From Candidatus Poribacteria bacterium (GTDB lineage Bacteria; Poribacteria; WGA-4E; UBA9662): a DNA stretch of 20,122 nt. The position numbers and the translations under genes were made by a program. Of this stretch, positions 1-6,836 are shown piece after piece. The stretch spans positions 3,789 through 23,910 of the forward strand of contig PBVO01000153.1 in the NCBI GenBank assembly GCA_002729015.1. The letters are read 5' to 3'. Under the pieces are notes generated by a model. It was not told the DNA's origin and did not search any database. It saw only the letters and a program-made list of their open reading frames with translations. Positions within the stretch are counted from its first letter, which is position 1, and each line of letters starts with the position of its first letter.

Positions 1-849
1 CGTAAGCCTCTTTGGGGGTATAAATCGATGGTATATGCCTCGATTTTCTTGGGTTTTATGTCTTTTATGGTTTGGGCGCACCACATGTATATGACCGGAA
101 TGGGAACAGCCATCAGTGCTTTCTTCCAAGCAACAACGATGATTATTTCCATTCCATCCGTAATAATTTTGACAGCTTTCTTCATTTCTCTTTGGGGAGG
201 AGCGATTCGGTTTAACACACCGATGCTATTTGCTCTTGGCTTCCTACCAATGTTTGGTATTGGTGGCTTAACAGGTCTTCCTCTGGGCTTAAATACTAGC
301 GATATTCATTTGCACGATACTTACTATGTTATAGGTCATTTCCACTACGTGGTCGCACCAGGTACTATTTTTGCTCTTTTTGCAGGTATATATTACTGGT
401 ACCCAAAAGTGACAGGGAAAAGAATGAACGAAACATTGGGTAAAATTCACTTCTTTGGCTCTATGGTTTGTATGAACCTAGTATTTATGCCTATGTTTGG
501 TATGGGATTAGCCGGAGTTTCGCGTAGGCTGTGGGATGGTGGAGTTAGCTATGCGCATGCACAAGAGGTATTACATCTTAATACCTTTAGCACTCATGGT
601 GCAATCGGGTTAGCATTCTTCCAATTGTTCTTTATCTTCAATTTTTTTGGTTCATTGTTTTCAAAAGAAAAAGCTGATGACAATCTATGGCAAGCAACTA
701 CGCTGGAGTGGTGCGCCGCTCCATCACCGCCTATCCCTCATTTGAACTTCGCTACAATTCCGGAAGTTCATCGTGGGCCTTATGAGTATAGTGTTCCAGG
801 TCATAATACTGACTTCTTACCACAGACTTTGAAAGAAACGGAGGCGTAG
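1..849 (+). CDS. coxA: Cytochrome c oxidase subunit I, C-terminal part (5' end outside window)
   Basis: Catalytic subunit of an A-family heme-copper oxygen reductase, which reduces O2 and pumps protons in the inner membrane. The frame is open from base 1, so the ATG at 28 is internal (the preceding residues KPLWGYKS fit the family). Seen: the CuB histidine pair in WAHHMY (codons 79-84), LHDTYYVIGHFHYV with the heme a3 and heme a histidines at 337 and 343, the SRR arginine pair near the heme propionates, and the ATTLEW tail. The usual helix-VIII K-channel motif PTGxK reads PSVII, so isoleucine (166-168) stands where lysine is expected. The N-terminal half, including the His-Tyr cross-link, is not visible. 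A GGAG at 840-843 inside the gene end serves coxC. The subfamily resembles oxidases of Planctomycetes/Verrucomicrobia/Bacteroidetes type; this is from memory. Confidence 0.97.
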   Translation, partial: RKPLWGYKSMVYASIFLGFMSFMVWAHHMYMTGMGTAISAFFQATTMIISIPSVIILTAFFISLWGGAIRFNTPMLFALGFLPMFGIGGLTGLPLGLNTSDIHLHDTYYVIGHFHYVVAPGTIFALFAGIYYWYPKVTGKRMNETLGKIHFFGSMVCMNLVFMPMFGMGLAGVSRRLWDGGVSYAHAQEVLHLNTFSTHGAIGLAFFQLFFIFNFFGSLFSKEKADDNLWQATTLEWCAAPSPPIPHLNFATIPEVHRGPYEYSVPGHNTDFLPQTLKETEA

Positions 850-851
850 CA

Positions 852-1451
852 ATGGATATTCCATATACTGTAAAACCTAGACCCGATACTGGAGTTTACA
901 ATGGGAAAATGGGAATTTGGCTCTTCTTGGCTTCTGAAGTTATGCTATTTGGAGCTCTTTTTTCGACTTTAATATTGCTTTATATCGGTTCGCCTGAGGG
1001 CGTCTGGCATAACAGCGTGAAAAAACTTAACGTCCCAGTTGCAACTCTTAACACTATTCTTTTAATTACCTCAAGTGTAACAATCGTCATGTCTTGGGCT
1101 TCTTTAAAGATGAATAACTTAGGGCGTTATAAAGTGTTCATGGCGGTGACTATTCTTCTTTCCATTGGTTTTTTGGTAATTAAAGGATTTGAGTACGGAG
1201 AAAAGTTTTCGCATGGGTATTTTCCCAAGACCAACACTTTCTACGCTATCTATTTTACTATGACGGGCTTGCATGCATTACACATCGTTGGCGGAGTTGT
1301 TGTTAACTTGTATCTGCTATTGCCTGGCGCAAAAATGTGGTATACAGAACCTGAACGTTTCACCAACAGAATTGAATGTTCAGGCCTATATTGGCACTTT
1401 GTGGATTTGGTCTGGATCTTTTTATTTCCAATCCTTTATCTTATGCTGTAA
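852..1451 (+). CDS. coxC: Cytochrome c oxidase subunit III
   Basis: Membrane subunit III of the same oxidase, 199 residues. This is the short five-helix form common in bacteria, lacking the first two helices of the long form. Seen: an N-terminal segment followed by WLFLASEVMLFGALF, the conserved glutamate in KGFEYGEK, GLHALHIVGG, and the C-terminal helix YWHFVDLVWIFLFPILYL. The ATG lies 2 nt after the coxA stop, with GGAG at 840-843 spaced 8 nt upstream, so translation is probably coupled to coxA. Subunit III stabilises subunit I and sustains proton uptake in the family. Nothing unusual is seen in the sequence. Confidence 0.96.
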   Translation: MDIPYTVKPRPDTGVYNGKMGIWLFLASEVMLFGALFSTLILLYIGSPEGVWHNSVKKLNVPVATLNTILLITSSVTIVMSWASLKMNNLGRYKVFMAVTILLSIGFLVIKGFEYGEKFSHGYFPKTNTFYAIYFTMTGLHALHIVGGVVVNLYLLLPGAKMWYTEPERFTNRIECSGLYWHFVDLVWIFLFPILYLML

Positions 1452-1471
1452 ACCTCAACGGAGGTATCATT

Positions 1472-1678
1472 GTGTCTCTTAGAGCATTTCACGCGTTCTT
1501 CATTTTTATCAGCATAGCTCTAACCTTCTTTTTCGGTGTTTGGTGCATCAAACAGGGCGGAGCTACTCAACTAATTTCAGCCTTTGTATCTTTTATCTTA
1601 GGTATTGGGCTAACTGTTTATTTGTTTCTCTTCATCAGGAAAGTCCGAAATTTACCTAATTCAGGAGATACATTTTGA
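1472..1678 (+). CDS. Small two-helix membrane protein of the cox operon
   Basis: Predicted 68-residue membrane protein of unknown function. The start chosen is GTG at 1472, because a strong GGAGG (1460-1464) sits 7 nt upstream. A longer reading from ATG 1376 would overlap coxC and has no such site. Seen: two hydrophobic helices (about residues 8-23 and 28-48), a basic stretch RKVR and a short polar tail. Its position between coxC and coxB on one transcript suggests a small oxidase subunit (subunit IV-like) or an assembly factor. That is inference from context and size; no catalytic motif is present. The stop TGA overlaps the next gene's TTG start (TTGA). Confidence 0.85.
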   Translation: MSLRAFHAFFIFISIALTFFFGVWCIKQGGATQLISAFVSFILGIGLTVYLFLFIRKVRNLPNSGDTF

Positions 1679-1941
1679 AACGCCTGACATTGTTATTTTC
1701 GATTTTGCTCTTCAATTTACAAAACAAAAGTGTCATAGCCTGTGCGGTCTGCTTCGGAGATCCAAATTCAAAAATGACGCAAGGCATGAATGGTGCCATA
1801 TTCGTTCTACTCGGATTCATTGGGTTTTTGCTTGTGAGTTTTGGTGTTTTTTTCCTAAATTTCAGGTCGCGGTCGAAAAAATGCCAATTAGTAGCGAGTC
1901 CACCAGCGAAGATAGAAGCTCTACGGGAAGGGTATAATTAA
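1675..1941 (+). CDS. Small secreted/membrane CxxC protein of the cox operon
   Basis: 88-residue protein of unknown function. It starts with TTG overlapping the preceding stop as TTGA, with AGGAGA (1663-1668) about 7 nt upstream supporting the start. Seen: a hydrophobic signal or anchor (residues about 4-22), then ACAVCFGDPNS with a Cys23-x-x-Cys26 pair at the predicted outer membrane face, a transmembrane helix (about 41-63) and a basic cytoplasmic tail. The CAVC pair lacks a following His, so it is not a c-type heme site. Lying between oxidase genes and near a Sco protein, it could bind copper or act in thiol chemistry during CuA/CuB assembly. This is inference. Its TAA overlaps the coxB ATG by one base. 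Confidence 0.85.
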   Translation: MKRLTLLFSILLFNLQNKSVIACAVCFGDPNSKMTQGMNGAIFVLLGFIGFLLVSFGVFFLNFRSRSKKCQLVASPPAKIEALREGYN

Positions 1942-2738
1942 TGAAATCATTTTTGCAAATTTGGATGCCTATTAATGCCTCTACGCATGGCGATAGCGTT
2001 GATAACTTAATTGTTTATGTCCATTGGTTAATGTTAGTACTGTTCGTCGGTTGGGGAATCTTTTTTGTGTATACATTATTTCGATTTAGCCAAAATCGAA
2101 ACCCCAAAGCTGATTATCACGGTGTTAAAAGCCATTACTCTAGCTACCTTGAAATTGGTGTCGCACTAATTGAAGCCGTACTGCTAATTGCTTTTTCGTT
2201 ACCATTTTGGATTCAGGAAGTTGCTAGTGCAACCGAAGAAGGTAGCGACTATGATGTAGAAGTCCGTGCGCTAGGCCAGCAGTTTCAGTGGAACATTCAC
2301 TATCCGGGGTTAGATGGTGTTTTTGGTAAAACTGACCCTACCTTGATTGATGGCAGTAGTAACGTGCTTGGGTTAGATCGTTCTGACCCAAATGCAAAAG
2401 ATGATTTTGCTAGTGTTGGTCGGTTGTATGTGCCAGTCGATAAAAAGGTTCTAGTTCACGTTGGAAGCTACGATGTCATCCATAATTTCTTTTTACCGGT
2501 GATGCGTGTTAAACAAGATGCCATTCCTGGTACAAGTATTCCCGTTACTTTTACACCAACTGCGACTTCACCTAAGAACCCAACGAAAAATAACAAATGG
2601 GAGATTGGTTGTGCTCAACTGTGTGGATCTGGGCACTATAAGATGATTGGCCAATTAATTGTGTTAGAGCATGATGAATATAAAACTTGGGAGAAAGACC
2701 AAGTAAAAAAAGCAATCGAAGAGGGAGATGCTTGGTAG
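1941..2738 (+). CDS. coxB: Cytochrome c oxidase subunit II
   Basis: CuA subunit that receives electrons from cytochrome c (or an alternative complex III partner) and passes them to subunit I. Seen: two N-terminal transmembrane helices (about 26-50 and 70-92), the aromatic segment QQFQWNIHYPG, CuA ligands His181 (in DVIHNFFLP) and Cys224, Cys228, His232, Met235 in CAQLCGSGHYKM. The usual Glu between the cysteines (CSELC) is Gln226, as in some caa3/ba3-like enzymes. There is no C-terminal CxxCH, so cytochrome c is not fused. It starts one base inside the previous stop (TAATG), with GGGAAGGG (1925-1932) upstream. It lies downstream of coxA and coxC, unlike the common B-A-C order. Confidence 0.97.
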   Translation: MKSFLQIWMPINASTHGDSVDNLIVYVHWLMLVLFVGWGIFFVYTLFRFSQNRNPKADYHGVKSHYSSYLEIGVALIEAVLLIAFSLPFWIQEVASATEEGSDYDVEVRALGQQFQWNIHYPGLDGVFGKTDPTLIDGSSNVLGLDRSDPNAKDDFASVGRLYVPVDKKVLVHVGSYDVIHNFFLPVMRVKQDAIPGTSIPVTFTPTATSPKNPTKNNKWEIGCAQLCGSGHYKMIGQLIVLEHDEYKTWEKDQVKKAIEEGDAW

Positions 2739-2792
2739 AGTTAATGGATGAGTTTAGCTACCAAAGAAAGTTTGTCTAACTAATGCCATTCG

Positions 2793-3404
2793 ATGAAAAT
2801 GCGAAATAAGCTCAGATTTGTAGTTATTCTTTTGGTTTTTTTACTAGGCACACTTGCCTTAGCTCGCCAGATTTTAATCGGTCGTGCTCAAGATAATCCT
2901 GAGGAATCGGCCTTGCCCATACTCGGTGGTATTCCAAAATTTGAGCTCGTTGATCAACATTCGAGTTATTTTTCGGTTGATAAAATGGAGGGCAAAGTAA
3001 CATTAACTGACTTCATTTTTACTACTTGCCCAAGTGTATGCCCTATGATGACACAAAAGAAACTTAGGGTCTTTCGCCAGCACCAAAACAATCCAAAATT
3101 CCAATCACTTTCAATTACAGTCAACCCAGCTTATGATTCACCTGAAAGATTGAAAACATATGCTGAGTCCTTCGGTATAGAAAATAAAAAATGGTTTTTC
3201 TTGACCGGAGACGAAAAAGAGATCCACCGGTTAGCTTGGGAAGGTTTCAAAGTTGGGTCGAAAACAGAACTTGCTAATCATAGCCCGTACTTTATTCTTT
3301 CGGATAGCCAGCAACGTATACGGGGTTATTATAACTCTGATGATCAATATGCTATGAAAAAACTTAAAAAAGAGATAGTCCAGCTATTAAACGACACAGA
3401 TTGA
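2793..3404 (+). CDS. Sco/SenC-type copper chaperone for CuA assembly
   Basis: Membrane-anchored thioredoxin-fold protein (203 residues) that matures the CuA centre of subunit II. Seen: an N-terminal membrane anchor (residues about 8-28), the copper motif Cys79-PSV-Cys83 in TTCPSVCPMM, and the third ligand His163 in NHSPYFILSD. This is the complete Sco ligand set. The start is constrained by an in-frame stop just upstream; ATG 2793 and ATG 2799 are both possible, and neither has a clear Shine-Dalgarno. The 54-nt gap after coxB is the largest in the operon. The stop lies 3 nt from the stop of the convergent gene, with no hairpin terminator between them. Confidence 0.93.
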   Translation: MKMRNKLRFVVILLVFLLGTLALARQILIGRAQDNPEESALPILGGIPKFELVDQHSSYFSVDKMEGKVTLTDFIFTTCPSVCPMMTQKKLRVFRQHQNNPKFQSLSITVNPAYDSPERLKTYAESFGIENKKWFFLTGDEKEIHRLAWEGFKVGSKTELANHSPYFILSDSQQRIRGYYNSDDQYAMKKLKKEIVQLLNDTD

Positions 3405-3407
3405 TTA

Positions 3408-3803
3408 TCAAACACTTAAACCAAGTAAAGATGCTGCAGCAAACATAGATGCTGCTCCTACCCACAGGAAACTCGACGCCTGACCTGCTTTGGATTTTTT
3501 ACTAGCAATTCCCGAAAGTGCGCCAGAAATAAACAGCAAAGCCAACTTGCAACTGGTAAGACCCCAAAAATGTATACCTAGTTCTGTTCCAGTGTTCATT
3601 GCTGATGTAAAACGTAAGTATACTAGTGCCAAACCGGTTAAAAAAGTTAGCCCCAAAAACATTTGTGGTATACGCCATACTATATCATCTTGGTTCTCGG
3701 GATCCCTTCGTGATAAGAAGGCGCAAGTAACGGTTGCTCCAAAAGTTCCTGCCATTGCTAGTAAATGAATCCAAACAGGTAACAGAAAAAGAAATTTTTG
3801 CAA
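3408..3803 (-). CDS. Four-helix membrane protein, unknown function
   Basis: 131-residue integral membrane protein with four predicted helices: about residues 4-28, 44-64, 80-98 and 110-130. It is not recognised with certainty. Histidines in WIHLLAMAG (His12) and GIHFWGL recall small CopD-like or heme-handling membrane proteins, and the neighbouring oxidase/Sco genes make a copper or oxidase link attractive, but this is inference. The start must be TTG (codon 3801-3803), because an in-frame TAA lies 6 nt upstream and the next Met is well inside helix 1. AGGAA lies about 11 nt upstream of it. It converges on the Sco gene with 3 bp between stop codons. Confidence 0.75.
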   Translation of the reverse strand: MQKFLFLLPVWIHLLAMAGTFGATVTCAFLSRRDPENQDDIVWRIPQMFLGLTFLTGLALVYLRFTSAMNTGTELGIHFWGLTSCKLALLFISGALSGIASKKSKAGQASSFLWVGAASMFAAASLLGLSV

Positions 3804-3895
3804 AATTTATTTATTCCTCATTTAAAAAATCGTTGTCCTCAATTATTTAATATTAACATGTATTAGCTGGTTCAGGACGGAAGATTTAAAAACAC

Positions 3896-3924
3896 TTGAC
3901 ACAGATTAGACTTTTCGCTAGAAT
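3896..3924 (+). promoter_or_regulatory. Sigma70-type promoter of the aroF-leuA operon
   Basis: A perfect -35 TTGACA (3896-3901), a 17-nt spacer and -10 TAGAAT (3919-3924, one mismatch to TATAAT) predict transcription from about 3931. This is the best promoter match in the window. It sits about 40 nt ahead of the leader ORF and 300 nt ahead of aroF, so transcripts would carry the leader and terminator described below. Confidence 0.85.
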
Positions 3925-3970
3925 AGGGAAGTTTGACCTTCGTACGTCAATTGTGGGCCAATGATATTCT

Positions 3971-4093
3971 ATGAAAAAAATCGCATCTAATCTGATCTTG
4001 GATACTGACGCAGCTCGGAACCTTGGTTTATTTTTTTTGTATTTCTTTTATTACTCGGACTGCGGGCGCAAGTGGGTTATGGGAACAACATAG
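3971..4093 (+). CDS. Phe/Tyr-rich leader peptide of the aroF-leuA attenuator
   Basis: A 40-codon ORF (ATG 3971 to TAG 4091-4093) lies between a strong promoter and an intrinsic terminator. Residues 20-28 read LFFLYFFYY: four Phe and three Tyr within eight codons (4031-4054), followed by one Trp at residue 35. In ribosome-mediated attenuation, as in the enterobacterial phe and trp operons, a run of codons for the pathway's end product stalls the ribosome when the charged tRNA is scarce, and this prevents formation of the terminator. Phe and Tyr are end products of the pathway started by the next gene. An in-frame TGA at 3962-3964 fixes the start at or after 3971. Weak point: no good Shine-Dalgarno is visible (only GGGCC about 15 nt upstream). 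The ORF is too short for routine gene calling. Confidence 0.8.
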   Translation: MKKIASNLILDTDAARNLGLFFLYFFYYSDCGRKWVMGTT

Positions 4094-4124
4094 AGACAAA
4101 CAGTAAAGACTTGGATAAGCGCCC
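4009..4124 (+). promoter_or_regulatory. Candidate anti-terminator pairings of the attenuator
   Basis: GGGCGC (4064-4069), just after the Phe/Tyr codons, is an exact complement of GCGCCC (4119-4124), the base of the terminator's left arm. ATGGG (4079-4083) can also pair with CCCAT (4122-4126). CGCAG (4009-4013) can pair with CTGCG (4060-4064) and so would compete with the first of these. This gives a possible 1:2 / 2:3 / 3:4 scheme. The pairings are short (5-6 bp) and were found by eye without energy calculation. Confidence 0.45.
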
Positions 4125-4167
4125 ATCATCGAAGAGGTACTAATCGGTGATGGGCGTTTTCGGTTTT
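4117..4167 (+). terminator. Intrinsic terminator acting as attenuator before aroF
   Basis: CGCCCATCATCG (4120-4131) pairs with CGGTGATGGGCG (4145-4156). This is a 12-bp stem with one G-U wobble and a 13-nt loop, extendable by AAG/UUU at the base. It is followed by TTTT CGG TTTT (4157-4167). It lies after the leader ORF and about 68 nt before the aroF start, with no gene ending before it that would need it. A regulatory role is therefore the natural reading. Confidence 0.88.
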
Positions 4168-4234
4168 ACGAAAAATTGTACTAAAGATATAAGTTTAGAA
4201 AATACAACTGAAATAATAGAAGAGGGGTATAAAA

Positions 4235-5254
4235 ATGGTTGTCATTATGAAGCCTAATGCAACACATGAGGACATCGACAAGGTTGTCTCGAGAATTGAG
4301 TCCGCTGGGTTGCAAGCCCAAAAATCAACAGGCGAACAACATACGCTTATCGGCGTTATTGGAGATAAATCCAAGTTGGCCAATCAACCTATCGAGTCAA
4401 TGAAAGGAGTCGATCGTACTATGCCAATTTCAGCGCCGTATAAACTGGCAAGCCGTCAATTTCGGGATGAACCCACAGTTATAGAGTCCAACGGAACCAA
4501 AATCGGTAGCAGACAATTGGTCGTGATTGCAGGGCCATGTGCTGTGGAGAACACTGAACAGATTGTCCGAATTGCTCAAGAGATCAAGATGTCAGGTGCT
4601 AATTTTATCCGAGGTGGGGCTTTTAAACCAAGAACAGGCCCATATAGTTTTCAAGGGTTTGGAAAGTCTGCTCTTGAAATGCTAGTTTGTGCTAGAAATG
4701 AAACAGGACTTGGTATTGTAACTGAAGTAATGACTCCACACGAAGTCGAATTGGTAGGCCAATATACTGATATTTTTCAGTTGGGTACACGAAACATGCA
4801 AAATTTCTATCTGTTGCGTGAAGTTGGGAAACAACAAAAGCCTGTCATACTAAAACGTGGTTTCTCTTCAACTATTGAAGAATGGTTGTTGGCAGCTGAA
4901 TATATTCTATCTGAAGGTAACCCCAACGTTATCCTATGCGAAAGAGGAATTCGTACTTTTGAAACGCATACTCGAAACACACTTGATCTTAATGCCATTC
5001 CTGCGATCAAAGAACTCAGCCATTTACCAATTATTTCAGACCCAAGTCATGGGACAGGAATACGTAGTTATGTTGCTCCAATGTCAAAAGCTTCGATTGC
5101 AGCCGGTGCCGATGGCCTTATTTTAGAAGTTCACCACGATCCAGACAATTCGATGACCGGTGATGGTGTTCAGTCTCTTTTTCCAGACCAATTTAGTATT
5201 TTGATGAATGATTTGAAACATTTAGCTACTGCTATCGGTCGCGATATGGATTAA
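4235..5254 (+). CDS. aroF: 3-deoxy-7-phosphoheptulonate (DAHP) synthase, type I-beta with regulatory domain
   Basis: Condenses phosphoenolpyruvate with erythrose 4-phosphate, the first step of the shikimate pathway. Residues 1-70 form a ferredoxin/ACT-like regulatory domain and 80-339 the TIM barrel. Seen: GPCAVEN with metal ligand Cys102, the KPRTGPYSFQG loop (131-141), DPSHGTG with His272, Glu298 and Asp309. This is the metal site known from the Thermotoga maritima enzyme, where the N-domain mediates inhibition by Phe and Tyr (established for that family). GAGGGG (4222-4227) lies 7 nt before the ATG. The gene is preceded by a Phe/Tyr leader peptide and terminator, so end products probably act on both transcription and activity. 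leuA follows 31 nt later on the same strand. The symbol follows common annotation of this family. Confidence 0.97.
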   Translation: MVVIMKPNATHEDIDKVVSRIESAGLQAQKSTGEQHTLIGVIGDKSKLANQPIESMKGVDRTMPISAPYKLASRQFRDEPTVIESNGTKIGSRQLVVIAGPCAVENTEQIVRIAQEIKMSGANFIRGGAFKPRTGPYSFQGFGKSALEMLVCARNETGLGIVTEVMTPHEVELVGQYTDIFQLGTRNMQNFYLLREVGKQQKPVILKRGFSSTIEEWLLAAEYILSEGNPNVILCERGIRTFETHTRNTLDLNAIPAIKELSHLPIISDPSHGTGIRSYVAPMSKASIAAGADGLILEVHHDPDNSMTGDGVQSLFPDQFSILMNDLKHLATAIGRDMD

Positions 5255-5285
5255 GTTGAAACAGCAACATATAGGGAATCGACGG

Positions 5286-6815
5286 ATGTCTGAAAAAATA
5301 TTGATCTTTGATACAACGTTGCGGGACGCAGAGCAAACACCTGGCGCAGCCCTAAACGGTAATGAGAAACTTGCAATAGCAAAACATCTATCCGCTCTGA
5401 ATGTGGATGTTATAGAAGCGGGCTTCCCACGTTCTTCTCCTGCTGACTTTGAAGCTGTAAGTCGAATTGCCAGTGAAGTTGAGGGCCCAGAAATCTGTGC
5501 ATTATCAAGAATTATTGAAAAGGATATTACTGATGCATGGGAGGCAATCAGGGAAGCCAAACGACCTAGAATACACACTTTTGTTGGTACATCAGAGATT
5601 CACATCAAGGGAATAATGCGTTCAGATGAAGACACTATTCTGAAGTCGTCGATTGAATCAGTTGCGTATGCACGAGATTTGTGCCCGACAGTCGAATTTT
5701 CGCCGATGGACGCAGCTCGGACTGATCCCGTTTATCTTTTTGAGATCATAGAAGCTACTATTGAAGCAGGCGCTAGCATTATCAATATACCTGATACCGT
5801 TGGATATGCTATACCTTCAGAATTTGGTAAGTTGATTGCTAAGATAAAACAGAACGTTAATAATATTAATCAAGTTATTATTAGTGTTCATTGTCATAAC
5901 GATTTGGGGTTGGCCGTTGCCAATAGTATAGCGGCTATCAAAAATGGGGCGCGACAAGTTGAATGTACAGTGAATGGACTAGGTGAACGTGCTGGTAACA
6001 CCTCGATGGAAGAAATTGTTATGGCCATTCGTACTCGGCGTGATCATTTTGCAGATGTTCATACTGATGTTGATACTACTGAGATTGTACCTATTAGCCG
6101 GCTGGTAAGTCGGACTATGGGAATGCCAGTAGCCGCCAATAAAGCTATTGTCGGAGCCAATGCCTTTGCCCATAGTTCTGGCATTCATCAAGATGGAGTG
6201 ATTAAGCAGAGAGATACTTTTGAGATTATTAACCCCACAGTGGTTGGTTTGCAAGAGAGCCAGATTATATTGAGTCCAAGATCTGGCCGAAATGCATTGC
6301 GCCATCGCCTAGCTGTACTAGGTTATGAAATTGAAACAGAACAACTCGATTCGGTCTACGAACGTTTTCTCTCTTTGGCTGACAAAAAGAAAGAAGTACA
6401 TGATGCTGATCTTGAAGCAATTATGCAAGACGAATCAGAAACTGTTCTAGTGAGTGAATCTCGATACCAATTTGATCACATTCAGATTTTCAGCGGGAAT
6501 CAGATTACTTCAACTGCTACAGTTGGTATAACAACCGCAGAGGGAGCAGTGACTGAAGCAGCTACAGGAGATGGCCCAGTCGATGCAACTTATAAGGCCA
6601 TTTCACGCGTCACAGGTTTTTCTCCAACATTATCAGATTATCAAATCCGTTCTGTAACAGAAGGAATGGATGCGATTGGAGAAGTAACTGTCAAAGTAAA
6701 AGAAAAAGGGCGTTCATTTGTTGGACACGGAGCTAGTACTGATATTATAGAGGCTAGCGCAAAAGCATATATTAATGCAATCAATAAAGTTATCCACTTC
6801 AGGGAAAATGGTTAG
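5286..6815 (+). CDS. leuA: 2-isopropylmalate synthase
   Basis: Condenses acetyl-CoA with 2-oxoisovalerate, the first committed step of leucine synthesis. 509 residues, the usual length of the bacterial short form. Seen: the HMGL-like barrel starting [12 protein letters not shown] (residues 9-20; Arg13 and Asp14 are the catalytic/metal residues, though the usual RDGEQ glycine is Ala), HCHNDLG with metal ligands His202 and His204, NGLGERAGN, and SGIHQDG. The C-terminal leucine-sensing domain (about 390-509) ends in [14 protein letters not shown]. Start: ATG 5286 has AGGGAA (5272-5277) 8 nt upstream; a TTG at 5256 would add ten non-conserved residues. It is probably co-transcribed with aroF and so subject to the same attenuator. 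It converges on the next gene with a 21-nt gap and no clear terminator. Confidence 0.95.
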   Translation: MSEKILIFDTTLRDAEQTPGAALNGNEKLAIAKHLSALNVDVIEAGFPRSSPADFEAVSRIASEVEGPEICALSRIIEKDITDAWEAIREAKRPRIHTFVGTSEIHIKGIMRSDEDTILKSSIESVAYARDLCPTVEFSPMDAARTDPVYLFEIIEATIEAGASIINIPDTVGYAIPSEFGKLIAKIKQNVNNINQVIISVHCHNDLGLAVANSIAAIKNGARQVECTVNGLGERAGNTSMEEIVMAIRTRRDHFADVHTDVDTTEIVPISRLVSRTMGMPVAANKAIVGANAFAHSSGIHQDGVIKQRDTFEIINPTVVGLQESQIILSPRSGRNALRHRLAVLGYEIETEQLDSVYERFLSLADKKKEVHDADLEAIMQDESETVLVSESRYQFDHIQIFSGNQITSTATVGITTAEGAVTEAATGDGPVDATYKAISRVTGFSPTLSDYQIRSVTEGMDAIGEVTVKVKEKGRSFVGHGASTDIIEASAKAYINAINKVIHFRENG

Positions 6816-6836
6816 CGTTTATCGATAATCAATCAA

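Noticed and set aside
1376..1471. ATG 1376 as the start of the small cox-operon protein
   Set aside because: The extra 32 residues lie over the conserved end of coxC in another frame, whereas GTG 1472 has a GGAGG at the right distance.
1741..1752. The CAVC motif as a c-type heme attachment site
   Set aside because: Heme attachment needs CxxCH; the residue after the second Cys is Phe.
2748..2783. An 11-codon ORF (ATG to TAA) between coxB and the Sco gene
   Set aside because: No ribosome-binding site, no regulatory codon run and no hairpin after it; short ORFs of this size are expected by chance.
3961..3990. A 9-codon ORF from ATG 3961 as an alternative leader peptide
   Set aside because: It ends at 3990, before the Phe/Tyr codons, and is in a different frame; the 3971 frame carries the informative codon run.
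5256..5285. TTG 5256 as the leuA start
   Set aside because: It would add ten unconserved residues; ATG 5286 has AGGGAA 8 nt upstream and leads directly into the conserved DTTLRD strand.
5222..5578. A 118-codon minus-strand frame over the aroF-leuA junction
   Set aside because: It is antisense to conserved aroF and leuA coding sequence and shows no recognisable motif.
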